A stretch of DNA of 64,000 bases from JAJRVM01 sp041752115 (GTDB taxonomy: Bacteria > Planctomycetota > Planctomycetia > Pirellulales > Pirellulaceae): NCBI GenBank assembly GCA_041752115.1, contig JBGSHS010000179.1, forward strand, positions 1-64,000. Reading direction: 5' to 3'. The number at the start of each line of letters is the position of its first letter. Within the stretch, counting starts at the first letter, position 1. A model generated the notes under the pieces. That model made no database searches and was not told the origin of the DNA. It saw nothing but the letters and a program-made list of their open reading frames with translations. Position numbers and translations under genes: made by a program. Below are positions 1 through 8,560 of this stretch, in pieces.

Positions 1-1
1 C

Positions 2-610
2 ACCGTCACGACGCCGGCTGCGATGAACCAGGGCGCAATCAGTCCAGCCGACCCCGGCCTCATGCCGGCTCAGCCAACGGCCGGCGGAGCGTTCGCGCCC
101 CCTGGCTCGCCGACGAACGAGGTCCTCCCGACCGCCACACCAGGATCAGGGATCCTATCGCCGGCCGCCGGTGACCTGGCATTCGGCGCCAATCCTTCCC
201 CAACACTTCCTCTCGGCGAGCCGCCGGCCAACGCCTTGAGAGACACCGTAAACGCCCCTGAACAACCTCGTGATCCGGTCGACGCAACTCGCCTGGAACT
301 CTCCCAGTCGGCACGACAACTCGGCTCGCTACTCAACGAGAAGTGGCGGCAGTACCTCTCGCTGCCCAAGGGCGTTTTCTCGGGCGAAGGCGTTCCCACA
401 CCCGAGAGTCTCCAGCAGTCACTCAGTCGCTTCGACGCAGTGGCAGGGGACGGTCAGTACGGCGTGCTGACGCAGCGGCCGGAGTTTCAGCAAACGTACG
501 GACTGCTGCGCACCTACCTGGAGCAGGTTCAACAGTCGCTCGAAGTACCCGTTCCAGATCCTCCTGCCGGCGCACAGTTGGCCCCTGCCAATCGCGGTTC
601 GGTCCGTTGA
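2..610 (+). CDS. Pro/Ala-rich hypothetical protein, 5' end outside the window
   Basis: The reading frame is open to the left edge of the window, so the gene is probably truncated at its 5' end; the first ATG inside the window is at 23. The visible part has a low-complexity half rich in Pro, Ala and Gly, then a charged helical half with many Leu, Gln and Arg (from about residue 95 counted from the ATG). It ends with another Pro/Ala-rich tail. There is no catalytic motif, signal peptide or membrane segment in view, and I do not recognise the family. The low-complexity linker followed by a helical domain would suit the C-terminus of a larger exported or structural protein. Confidence 0.55.
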   Translation, partial: TVTTPAAMNQGAISPADPGLMPAQPTAGGAFAPPGSPTNEVLPTATPGSGILSPAAGDLAFGANPSPTLPLGEPPANALRDTVNAPEQPRDPVDATRLELSQSARQLGSLLNEKWRQYLSLPKGVFSGEGVPTPESLQQSLSRFDAVAGDGQYGVLTQRPEFQQTYGLLRTYLEQVQQSLEVPVPDPPAGAQLAPANRGSVR

Positions 611-842
611 GCGCACATCGACAACCGCGTGCCAGGCAGTGAGCGGATCGACGACTGAGCAGCGTCCGCTCCGCGCTGGCGCGTCGCAACCGTGGATGCA
701 GGTCTGACCCTGATCAGCTCTCTAGAACCGGGCGTCTGCTAACCCTATCGCCTGGACACTGCGGGCTGAACACCCACTGACTCAGACTCCGCGCGCGCCA
801 GACACAGACGCCCGGCTCTGGAGAGCCGATGGACAGACGCGA

Positions 843-1280
843 TTAATACGGCGCCGTGTGCAAATACAATACAAGTCCCAGCTGAAAACACACCACGCCT
901 GTGATCACGGAGAGCGCCCACCGGCGATGCCACATGTACAATCCCGCCAGCGTTCCCAGCACCAGCAACGTGCCACAGATCTTGCCCGCGAGAAAATAGG
1001 TCAGATCATCCGGATCCCAGGAGATCAACACCGAACACAGCGGATTACGTTCCAGCGTCAGAATGACCGAACGGTACAGCATGACTAGATACGTGTCATA
1101 AGCTGAAATGGTCGCAATCGCGCACCACGAAACCAGGAAGTAGAAGAAGGACAACACCGATAGATCGACAGGCAGGCCGCAGGCGGCCGCTACCTCGCCA
1201 CTATTTCCACCCCAGGTTGGCCGTGAGCGCAATGTCACCATCAGCGCACCCGGGGCCTCTCTCACATCTCGCAACAACAT
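843..1280 (-). CDS. small integral membrane protein, unknown function
   Basis: This 145-residue frame has three clear hydrophobic stretches: one beginning LSVLSFFYFLVSW, one around YFLAGKICGTLLVLGTLAG, and a C-terminal one near VITGVVCFQLGLVLYL. A three-helix inner-membrane protein is therefore likely. The frame stays open further upstream to 1367, but that part is Arg-rich and unlike a membrane protein start. The ATG at 1280 has a purine-rich AAGAGGAG (1293-1300) placed for ribosome binding, so I chose it. No family is recognised. It stands alone on this strand between two spacers without genes. Confidence 0.6.
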   Translation of the reverse strand: MLLRDVREAPGALMVTLRSRPTWGGNSGEVAAACGLPVDLSVLSFFYFLVSWCAIATISAYDTYLVMLYRSVILTLERNPLCSVLISWDPDDLTYFLAGKICGTLLVLGTLAGLYMWHRRWALSVITGVVCFQLGLVLYLHTAPY

Positions 1281-2030
1281 AATGTTTGACTGCTCCTCTT
1301 CTCTGTTCCCCCGGCGTTCTCGAGCCCGTCGGCGCTGCCACGCCCATCGCCGAGAAGTCTTCGGCACCAGGGAAGACCAAATTCGGCGTTTCTCTCGTAG
1401 CCACGCTCACGCAGAGCGTGGGAATCCGGCTAACCACCGAAGTTATTCTTCTCGCGTTCCTTAGACTGAACTCGGCAGCTCCGAGTGTTCCGGATCGAAG
1501 CCGCCGATGTGTAACGCCCGATGCAGATGTTGTGCCAATGTCCGACCGGCATGCAACCCAAGCTCAAACTGTCAGACGAGTTAGGGAAATCGGCCAATGC
1601 GGCTCATAACCCTGGATTAACCGACGTGCTTGGGTTGCGGGCGACCCTTGCCCGTTCCCTGGGCAGCGGCGTGTGGGACAAATCACGGTTTTGTCGCACA
1701 CGGTGCCGTTCTGAGAACTCGCTGGCCGACTCCGGCACACACTCCGACTCCGCTCCATCTCTCGGACGCCGCGACTTGTCCCACCTCTCCAGTCCAGTCC
1801 GAAGGACGGCCCGGCGAGCACGTCAAGTGGCGTGTGGGACCCGTCTTTGCATCACCTCACCGCCGTGGGTTAGAATGCGGAGGTGCTGACACGCAAGGCC
1901 CATCCCGTGCGATGCCTCTGTGTGCCACGGCCAGACTCAGTTCCCGGTCGCCCGCTCGGCAGGTTCGATCCGCGTCCTCACGGGAGATCTTGACCCACCG
2001 TTTCGCCCTCCACACGTCAAGGAGACCGTC
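1281..2030. other. 750-base spacer without a supported gene
   Basis: Apart from the two ribosome-binding sites at its ends I see nothing here that looks like a gene. The short frames on both strands have no family resemblance and no consistent ribosome-binding sites. The spacer separates a minus-strand gene from a plus-strand gene, so it should hold divergent promoters, but no convincing -35/-10 pair stood out. Confidence 0.4.
1293..1300 (-). promoter_or_regulatory. ribosome-binding site fixing the start at 1280
   Basis: On the minus strand the bases read AAGAGGAG, 12 bases before the ATG at 1280. It is the only good Shine-Dalgarno match near the possible starts, and it supports the shorter protein over the 174-residue frame. 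Confidence 0.45.
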
Positions 2031-3476
2031 ATGAGCAAGTTTACCCGACGCAACTTTCTGAAGACCGCTGCAGCCAGCAGCGCGGCCTTTTCTTTGTTTA
2101 CGATTTCCGGCACCCGAGCGTCGGGACAAGTGATCGGAGCGAACGAGGCGGTACGGGTCGGTGTGGCGGGAATCAACGGGCGAGGCGTGTCGCACATCGA
2201 AGAATTCGTCAAGATGTCCAACGTGCAGGTGGCGTGCCTGGTCGATCCCGACACCAAGCTGTTCGCGTCTCGCAGTCAGATGGTCGTCGATCGAGGCGGA
2301 GCGGAACCTCAATGCGTGCAGGACATCCGCCAGGCGCTGGAAGACAAGTCGCTCGACGCGATCAGCGTCGCTACCTGTAACCACTGGCACTCACTGATCA
2401 CCATCTGGGCCTGCCAGGCGAAGAAGCACGTGTATGTCGAGAAGCCGATCAGCCACAACGTGTTCGAAGGGCGAAAGTGCGTGGAAGCCTCGCGCAAGTA
2501 CGGCTGTATCGTCCAGCACGGCACGCAGCAGCGAAGCGATCCGAACCGAGCGAGTCAGATCGCCGCCATTCAGGAAGGCAAGTACGGCAAGCTGCTGGTC
2601 TCCAAGGGCTACTGCTGCAAACCCCGCTGGTCGATCGGCTTCAAACCGGAAGTGCCGCCTCCCTCGGAATTCAATTTCGACATCTGGTTGGGCCCGGCAC
2701 CCGAACAACCCTTCCACGGAAACCTCCACCCGTACAACTGGCACTGGTTCTGGGACTTCGGCAACGGTGATATCGGCAATCAAGGGGTCCATGAAATGGA
2801 TGTGGCCCGCTGGGCCATCAAAGACGCCACTCTCCCGACCAAGGTCTGGAGTCTCGGTGGGCGTTTCTTGCCGGAAGGCGAAGACCAGGGCCAGACGCCG
2901 AACATGGATCTGGCGGTGTATGAGTTTGGCGATGTGCTGCTGGTGTTCGAAACGCGCGGCTTGGTCGCCAAAGATGGAGCTCCGCCGTTCAAGGTCGCCA
3001 ACGAATACTACACCACCGACGGAGTGATCCGCGATTACAAATTCTTCCCCAAGGACGGCAGCGATCCGCAGCCGCTCGAAGGCGGCGAAGCGAAAGTCAC
3101 ACCCGGCGGACCGTTCGGTGCCTTTATCGCGGCCGTGCGAAGTGGCGATAACACGATGAACAACTGCGATGCGGAAGTGGCTCACTACTCCGCCGCCTTG
3201 TGCCACCTCGGCAATATCTCCTACCGACTCGGTGAACAGGTCCCGTTTGGAGCGGCTCCGTCACTGCTGGGCGACAACGCCGAGGTGAACGCTTCATTTG
3301 AAGCGATCTGTGAGAATCTACGAGCAGTGAACATCGCATTGGACGATAAGACGTATCGCTTGGGCCGCCTGCTGCACGTCGATCCGGCCACGGAGAAGTT
3401 CGTCGGTGACGACGAGGCAAACCAACTGCTCACGCGTCCCTATCGCGCACCCTATATCGTGCCCGATGAAGTGTAA
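2031..3476 (+). CDS. Tat-exported Gfo/Idh/MocA-family oxidoreductase
   Basis: The 481-residue protein begins with a twin-arginine signal (RRNFLK at residues 6-11, followed by an Ala/Ser-rich hydrophobic stretch), so it is probably exported folded with its cofactor. After it comes a Rossmann start (VGVAGINGRG) and the family's EKP motif (HVYVEKPISHN), which places the substrate-binding lysine. The C-terminal half has the usual WHWFWDFGNGDIGNQG-type segment of planctomycete members. Such enzymes are NAD(P)-dependent sugar or inositol oxidoreductases, or use a bound nucleotide to cycle sugars; the substrate cannot be read from sequence. The ATG at 2031 follows AAGGAGA and was preferred over a GTG at 1920, which would bury the Tat signal. 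Confidence 0.88.
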   Translation: MSKFTRRNFLKTAAASSAAFSLFTISGTRASGQVIGANEAVRVGVAGINGRGVSHIEEFVKMSNVQVACLVDPDTKLFASRSQMVVDRGGAEPQCVQDIRQALEDKSLDAISVATCNHWHSLITIWACQAKKHVYVEKPISHNVFEGRKCVEASRKYGCIVQHGTQQRSDPNRASQIAAIQEGKYGKLLVSKGYCCKPRWSIGFKPEVPPPSEFNFDIWLGPAPEQPFHGNLHPYNWHWFWDFGNGDIGNQGVHEMDVARWAIKDATLPTKVWSLGGRFLPEGEDQGQTPNMDLAVYEFGDVLLVFETRGLVAKDGAPPFKVANEYYTTDGVIRDYKFFPKDGSDPQPLEGGEAKVTPGGPFGAFIAAVRSGDNTMNNCDAEVAHYSAALCHLGNISYRLGEQVPFGAAPSLLGDNAEVNASFEAICENLRAVNIALDDKTYRLGRLLHVDPATEKFVGDDEANQLLTRPYRAPYIVPDEV

Positions 3477-3519
3477 TTGGCTCAGTTGGCAAGGACGAAT
3501 GATGGAGTGCAGGGGCACG

Positions 3520-3924
3520 ATGCGCGACATCGACCAGCTGCTGGCGGCGCTGAGCAGGAGCCGATTTCGGTCCCGGTTCGCGCTGTCGCAGTCGGATCAG
3601 ACGTACGTGACGTGCAAATCGATGGCGGTAATCAGCCAGCACGCGCGCCAGTTCATTGAGAAACGACTGGCGCCTGCCGCCCCGCTCAGCGACGGCAAAC
3701 AGACCCCCATGCGAGGCCACCCCGTGTTTCGAGCCCAGCATGCAACGGCCACCTGCTGCCGCAAGTGTCTAGCCAAATGGCATGGGATCGAGCAGGGCCG
3801 AGCACTCACTCAGGAGGAGATCGATCATGTTGTGCAAGTCATCACAAAGTGGCTTTCTCAGCAGGTTTCGCCCGCTCCGCCGTCGTCTCCGCGGCAACTC
3901 CCCCTGTTTCCCGGCGACCTGTAG
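3520..3924 (+). CDS. DUF4186 family protein
   Basis: The protein (134 residues from this start) matches my recollection of the DUF4186 family almost throughout: MRDIDQLLAAL at the start, RFRSRF, then the conserved DGKQTPMRGHPVFRAQHATA and CCRKCLAKWHGI segments, followed by an acidic helix. The paired Cys residues and conserved His suggest a metal site, but the biochemical role of the family is unknown to me. In-frame ATGs at 3499 and 3502 could add six or seven residues; I chose 3520 because family members usually begin at MRD. It lies 43 bases after the oxidoreductase and may be read with it. Confidence 0.8.
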   Translation: MRDIDQLLAALSRSRFRSRFALSQSDQTYVTCKSMAVISQHARQFIEKRLAPAAPLSDGKQTPMRGHPVFRAQHATATCCRKCLAKWHGIEQGRALTQEEIDHVVQVITKWLSQQVSPAPPSSPRQLPLFPGDL

Positions 3925-4005
3925 CCGTGTACCGCCCGGGCCGCATGGCTGCCGTTGGACACGCATGCACCGTTCTTGATACAATTCACGCCCCCCGAGG
4001 TGGAT

Positions 4006-4050
4006 GTGCCACTGGCTCCGCCAGGGTGCCACTGGCTCCGCCAGTGCTGG
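4006..4050. repeat. tandem copy of a hairpin-forming CACTGGC(T)CCGCCAGTG repeat
   Basis: A 19-base unit (GTGCCACTGGCTCCGCCAG) occurs at 4006-4024 and again at 4026-4044, a 20-base period. The second copy continues to TGCTGG, giving self-complementary CACTGGC and GCCAGTG arms. A related copy in the opposite sense lies at 4341-4369, inside the 5' part of the next gene. Short palindromic spacer repeats of this kind are common in planctomycete genomes as far as I know. Confidence 0.65.
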
Positions 4051-4093
4051 TCCTTCGTCAACGTCCGCACCAGTTTTGAAACCACCACGAGAG

Positions 4094-4126
4094 GAAATGC
4101 CCCACGACGAAATACCCGATGACAAA
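4094..4126. repeat. solitary diverged arm of the 39.4-kb palindromic element
   Basis: These 33 bases align without gaps to the left arm of the inverted-repeat element at 39397-39548, with about 27 of 33 positions identical, including GACGAAATACCC. No partner arm is present nearby, so it looks like a decayed half element in the spacer before the DUF1592-type gene. Confidence 0.5.
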
Positions 4127-4283
4127 GGAAAGATCGTCCTGACGGCGTCTCAAGCAACCGACCTTCCCCCCAAAGCATTAAGAATCCTCACACAGGTGAT
4201 CGACGGTGGATCTTCACAGCAGTCACACCTCCCGCCACAGCATGCTCGCCACACTAAATCGCCCCAGTGGCATTGGTCCGTCC

Positions 4284-6719
4284 ATGGAGCATGGCGCCTA
4301 CACCGCCTGTTCAAGCACTGGCAACTCGAGCTCGGGCAGCACTGGCAGCACTGGCAGAGCCAGTGCCACACCCGGCAGATGCGAGTGCAAACGCCTTGGG
4401 AATCGAACCCGCACGCAACCAGGTCTGCTGGTTCTCGTCTGTGTCGGTGTCATCATGCTACGCCTGTCGCCAGCGATACGGGCTGCTGATCTGAACCAGC
4501 AATTCCATGACAGGATCCAGCCGCTGCTCGAAACATACTGCCTGGACTGTCATGGTGCCGAGGGCCCTGAAGCCGACTTGAATCTGTCGGCTTTCAATTC
4601 CGCTCAGCAGGTGCGCGATCAGCGCAGCACGTGGCTCAAGGTGCTTGGTCAACTGCAGGCGGGCAGCATGCCACCGGCCGATATGGATCAGCCCACGCCA
4701 CAGGAGCGAACTGATTTCCAAGAGTGGATCGATGCCACGATCAATCAGGTCGACTGCGAAGGCTCGGTCAATCCGGGGCACGTGACACTGCGGCGTCTGA
4801 ATCGCACCGAGTATCGCAATACCGTGCGGGACCTGCTGGGGGTCGACTACGAACCAGCCAACGATTTTCCGGCCGATGATGTCGGGTACGGATTCGACAA
4901 CATTGGAGATGTGCTGTCGTTACCGCCGCTGTTGATGGAGAAGTACCAGGCGGCCGCTGAGGAAATCAGTCAGCAAGCGATCGCAACTCCCCCAATCGCT
5001 CCGGCACTGGATCGCAAGATCAACGGTGACGATTTGGAAGGGCACGGCGCGCCAACGGGTTCAGCCCGATCGATGGCGAGCAGTGGCGAGGCGTACGTCG
5101 AACTGGATTTCCCCGCGGAGGGTCTCTATCAGTGCCGCGTCATGGCGGCTGGTGATCAGGCCGGCCCCGAGCCTGCTCGCATGGCACTGCGTGTGGACGA
5201 CCGTGAGGTGCGATTGATTGACGTTCTGGCCAGGCGTGACGCGCCGGCGATGTATTCCGCTCGGATTCATGTCCCCGCCGGTCGGCACAAAGTGGGCGTG
5301 GCATTCGTCAACGATTACTACCGCCCCGACGCGCCGGGTGGCCCGGAAGACCGTAACTTGTATGTGGCCAGCCTGCAGCTGAGCGGCCCAGGGGGCCTCG
5401 ACAACGCGCAGTTGCCCGACACGCATCGCCGGATTTTCGTGGCTGAGTCAAATGAACAGGTCAGCGATGACGACGCGGCTCGGCAGATCCTCACGCGACT
5501 GATCGGTCTGGCCTTTCGCCGGCCGGCCGAACCGGCGGAAGTCGAACAGTTTCTCAAACTCGTGCACCTGGCCGACCAGCAGGGAGACAGTTTCGAAGCA
5601 GGGATTCAGTTGGCCTTGCAGGCAATACTCGTCTCGCCGCACTTTCTCTTTCGTGTGGAAGCCGAACCGGCCGAGCAGGACGAAGTGCGTCAGCTCAACG
5701 ACTACGAGCTGGCCACACGCTTGTCGTATTTCCTCTGGAGCAGCATGCCGGACGACGAGCTGTTCGAGCTGGCTCGCCGCGGCGCGCTCTGCAGCGGTGA
5801 CCACCTTGCTCACCAGGTGCGGCGGATGCTTGCCGACCACAAGTCACAGGCTTTCATCGAGAGTTTTGCCGGCCAGTGGCTGCAACTGCGCAGCCTGGAA
5901 GACCGCTCGTTCGATCAGCAGCGTTTTCCCGGTTACGACCGGGAATTGCTCTCTGCCATGCGCGAGGAGACCACGCGATTCTTTGCCGAGATCGTGCATC
6001 AGGACCTGAGTGTGCTGCGAATCCTGGATGCTGACTTCACGTACGTGAACGAGGCACTGGCCCGACACTACGGAATAGCTGGAGTGACCGGTCCGGAGTT
6101 TCGACGAGTATCGCTCGAGGGGTTGCCGCGAGCGGGTGTGGTAACGCAGGCCAGCCTGCTGGCTGTCACTTCGAATCCGACGCGGACGTCGCCGGTCAAA
6201 CGCGGGAAATTCGTCCTGGAGAATTTGCTCGGCACGCCGCCTCCGGCCCCCCCGGCGAATGTTCCCCAGCTGGAAGATGCCGGGCGCCAATTGACCGGCA
6301 CGCTGCGACAGCGATTGGAGCAACACCGCGCCGATCCGGGCTGTGCCGCCTGTCACAAGCTGATGGACCCGATCGGATTCGCTCTGGAGCACTTTGATGC
6401 GGTCGGACGTTATCGCGATACGGACGACGGAGCGCCGATTGACACGGCGGGCGAATTGCCGTCCGGCGAATCGTTTGCCGACTGGCCGCAGTTGCGCGAA
6501 CTGCTGTTGAGCGTCAAGCGTGACGATTATTTGCAGTGCCTGACTGAGAAGATGCTGGTCTACGCGATTGGCCGCGGCACCGAATACTACGATCAGTGTG
6601 CGATTGATAAGATCAAGAATGCCCTGGAGTTGGATGACTATCGCTTTTCGCGACTGGTGCTGGAAGTTGTCAAGAGCGATCCTTTTCAGAAGCAGGCGAA
6701 GAAACGGAGTCAAGAATGA
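4284..6719 (+). CDS. DUF1592-type planctomycete cytochrome protein (PSCyt1/PSD domains)
   Basis: Exported multi-domain protein. After a signal peptide (basic KRLGNRTRTQ, then a hydrophobic core near LLVLVCVGVIML) comes a PSCyt1 c-type cytochrome domain with heme motif CLDCH. The order then is DUF1587 (LRRLNRTEYRNTVRDLLG), a sugar-binding-like insert, DUF1595 (GLAFRRPAEPAEVEQF), DUF1592 (ELATRLSYFLWSSMPDDELF), DUF1588 (a TSPVKRGKFVLENLLGTPPP segment) and DUF1585, with a second heme motif CAACH. Two heme sites suggest periplasmic electron transfer, but the role is unproven. The start is uncertain: ATG 4284 was chosen, GTG 4206 is possible, and either one leaves a repeat (4341-4369) translated ahead of the signal peptide. 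Its stop overlaps the next start by 4 bases, a tight operon. Confidence 0.85.
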   Translation: MEHGAYTACSSTGNSSSGSTGSTGRASATPGRCECKRLGNRTRTQPGLLVLVCVGVIMLRLSPAIRAADLNQQFHDRIQPLLETYCLDCHGAEGPEADLNLSAFNSAQQVRDQRSTWLKVLGQLQAGSMPPADMDQPTPQERTDFQEWIDATINQVDCEGSVNPGHVTLRRLNRTEYRNTVRDLLGVDYEPANDFPADDVGYGFDNIGDVLSLPPLLMEKYQAAAEEISQQAIATPPIAPALDRKINGDDLEGHGAPTGSARSMASSGEAYVELDFPAEGLYQCRVMAAGDQAGPEPARMALRVDDREVRLIDVLARRDAPAMYSARIHVPAGRHKVGVAFVNDYYRPDAPGGPEDRNLYVASLQLSGPGGLDNAQLPDTHRRIFVAESNEQVSDDDAARQILTRLIGLAFRRPAEPAEVEQFLKLVHLADQQGDSFEAGIQLALQAILVSPHFLFRVEAEPAEQDEVRQLNDYELATRLSYFLWSSMPDDELFELARRGALCSGDHLAHQVRRMLADHKSQAFIESFAGQWLQLRSLEDRSFDQQRFPGYDRELLSAMREETTRFFAEIVHQDLSVLRILDADFTYVNEALARHYGIAGVTGPEFRRVSLEGLPRAGVVTQASLLAVTSNPTRTSPVKRGKFVLENLLGTPPPAPPANVPQLEDAGRQLTGTLRQRLEQHRADPGCAACHKLMDPIGFALEHFDAVGRYRDTDDGAPIDTAGELPSGESFADWPQLRELLLSVKRDDYLQCLTEKMLVYAIGRGTEYYDQCAIDKIKNALELDDYRFSRLVLEVVKSDPFQKQAKKRSQE
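4341..4369. repeat. hairpin repeat inside the 5' end of the DUF1592-type gene
   Basis: The bases contain CACTGGCAGAGCCAGTG, a palindrome, preceded by a second partial CACTGGCAG. It is the reverse-sense relative of the repeat at 4006-4050. It falls in frame inside the presumed coding region before the signal peptide, where it encodes a Ser/Thr/Gly-rich stretch. Confidence 0.55.
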
Positions 6720-8071
6720 GCAAGTCCACCCACATTTCGCGGCGTACGATTCTGCGCGGGCTCGGTGCCGCCATCAGCTTGCCACTGCTGGAAGCGATGA
6801 TGCCCGCCCGGGCGCGCGGAGCGGAACCGATATCGGGCAAACCTCCGGTGCGGATGGCATTTCTTTACGTCCCCAACGGGATTCACATGCCCGACTGGAC
6901 GCCAGCTGAAACGGGCGAGCAATTCGAGCTGCCTCCCACACTGCAACCGCTGGCCGAATACAAGTCGCAGATGAACGTGCTGAGCGGCCTGACGCTCAAC
7001 GGCGCTCGCGCGCTGGGTGACGGCGGTGGCGATCATGCCCGCAGCGTCGCAGCGTTCCTCACCGGCGCTCATCCCAAGAAGACGAACGGCGCCGATATCC
7101 TCAACGGCGTCTCGGTCGATCAGCTGGCTGCCGGCCGTATCGGGACGCAGACCCGACTCCCTTCGCTCGAACTGGGCCTCGAACGCAGCGCGAAGGCGGG
7201 CAACTGCGATTCCGGATACAGCTGCGTCTACACCTCCAACATGTCGTGGCGATCGCCCACGTCGCCCGTGGCTAAGGAAGTCGATCCGGGTGCCGTGTTC
7301 GATCGGATGTTCGGAGACGCGATGAAAGACCAATCGCTCCAGGACCGCTCGAAACGCGATCGCTACAAGGCCAGTATCCTCGACATGGTTCGCGAAGACG
7401 CTCGAACCCTGCAAGCCAGACTTGGCCAGACCGACCGGCAGAAACTGGATGAGTATCTCTACGCGGTGCGCGACATCGAACGACGTATTGCCACGGCAGG
7501 CAAGCTGCGTAACGAAGAAGCGGGACTCCCCGACTACGAACGACCGGCCGGCGTCCCTCGCAAGTTCGACCAGCACGCGCATCTGATATTCGACCTGATG
7601 ACGCTCGCCCTGCAAACCGATGCCACTCGGGTCCTGACGTTCATGTTCACCAATGCGGGGAGTAATCGGAACTATCCGCAGATTGAAGTGAGCGAAGGGC
7701 ACCACGACCTGTCACACCACGGCAATGATCGCGCGAAGCAGGAGAAGATCGCCAAGATCAATCGTTACCACGTGCAGTTGTTCTCGTATCTGGTCGACAA
7801 GCTGGCCAACACGCCGGAAGGAGAAGGGTCGCTGCTGGACAACTGCATGGTCATGTATGGCAGCGGGATCGGGGACGGCAATCGACACAATCACGACGAT
7901 CTGCCAATTGTTCTGCTCGGTCGCGGCGGTGGCACGATCCAGACCGGTCGGCATTTGAAATACCCCAAAAACACACCGCTGACCAATCTCTACTGCTCCC
8001 TGCTCCAGCGAATCGGCGCACCGGTCGATTCCTTCGGCGACAGCACCGGCCTGTTGGAAGATCTGGGATAA
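6716..8071 (+). CDS. DUF1552 family protein, Tat-exported
   Basis: The 451-residue protein starts with SRRTILRGLGAA and a hydrophobic tail ending MMPARARG, a good twin-arginine signal. The body has DUF1552 features: MAFLYVPNGIHMPDW near the mature N-terminus, LNVLSGL-type and HARSVAAFLTGAHPKKT segments, and a C-terminal HNHDDLPIVLLGRGGG. The family is almost always encoded directly after a DUF1592-type cytochrome protein, as here, where ATG and TGA overlap. The pair is thought to act together in the periplasm, but its reaction is not established. The His-rich conserved segments could bind metal (my inference). Confidence 0.88.
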   Translation: MSKSTHISRRTILRGLGAAISLPLLEAMMPARARGAEPISGKPPVRMAFLYVPNGIHMPDWTPAETGEQFELPPTLQPLAEYKSQMNVLSGLTLNGARALGDGGGDHARSVAAFLTGAHPKKTNGADILNGVSVDQLAAGRIGTQTRLPSLELGLERSAKAGNCDSGYSCVYTSNMSWRSPTSPVAKEVDPGAVFDRMFGDAMKDQSLQDRSKRDRYKASILDMVREDARTLQARLGQTDRQKLDEYLYAVRDIERRIATAGKLRNEEAGLPDYERPAGVPRKFDQHAHLIFDLMTLALQTDATRVLTFMFTNAGSNRNYPQIEVSEGHHDLSHHGNDRAKQEKIAKINRYHVQLFSYLVDKLANTPEGEGSLLDNCMVMYGSGIGDGNRHNHDDLPIVLLGRGGGTIQTGRHLKYPKNTPLTNLYCSLLQRIGAPVDSFGDSTGLLEDLG

Positions 8072-8125
8072 TCCCCAGTGAGGCTGGCTCGAATCTTCGT
8101 TTGCTGAAGGCAGGCCTTACCGTAG

Positions 8126-8165
8126 CCTGGGATGGAGCTGGCCGGCAGGCCAGCGCAATCCCAGG
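8126..8165. repeat. nested inverted repeat
   Basis: Outer arms CCTGGGAT (8126-8133) and ATCCCAGG (8158-8165) enclose an inner CTGGCC/GGCCAG palindrome. It sits 55 bases after the DUF1552 stop and could act as an RNA hairpin, but no T-run follows. Confidence 0.4.
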
Positions 8166-8362
8166 TACCAGGCCAGATGCAGACCGCGGCCGAGCGCGGC
8201 GGTCACCAAGGGATCGGCGGCCTGGCGAGGCCGCAGTACGCCGCACGTGGCTTCGTGCCCCGCGACCACCCGCGATGCATAACGCGGAGCTCTGGCGATC
8301 TCGGCTACGTGCCGATTGATGGACTCTCCTGGACTCGATCGCCCGCTTCTCGCAATACCTTT

Positions 8363-8391
8363 CCTGGGGCTCCGCTGCGCTCCGCCCCAGG
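8363..8391. repeat. inverted repeat CCTGGGGC / GCCCCAGG
   Basis: Perfect 8-base arms (8363-8370 and 8384-8391) with a 13-base loop. The spacer 8072-8560 between converging genes holds this and the repeat at 8126 and no supported gene. It may stop transcription from either side, though there is no U-tract. Confidence 0.45.
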
Positions 8392-8560
8392 CTTCGGTGT
8401 AGCCCGCCTTCAGCGGGCATGAACCCCGGAAGATCGTACATTATGGAGTTAGAGCCTTACTGTGCAACTTGCGCGCACCGTGCGCGCATGATTGCCGAGC
8501 GACCAACGGGAGCGGGCCACTCAGCGGCGTTCTCCCTTATTGGCTGGCGGCCCTGCCGCC

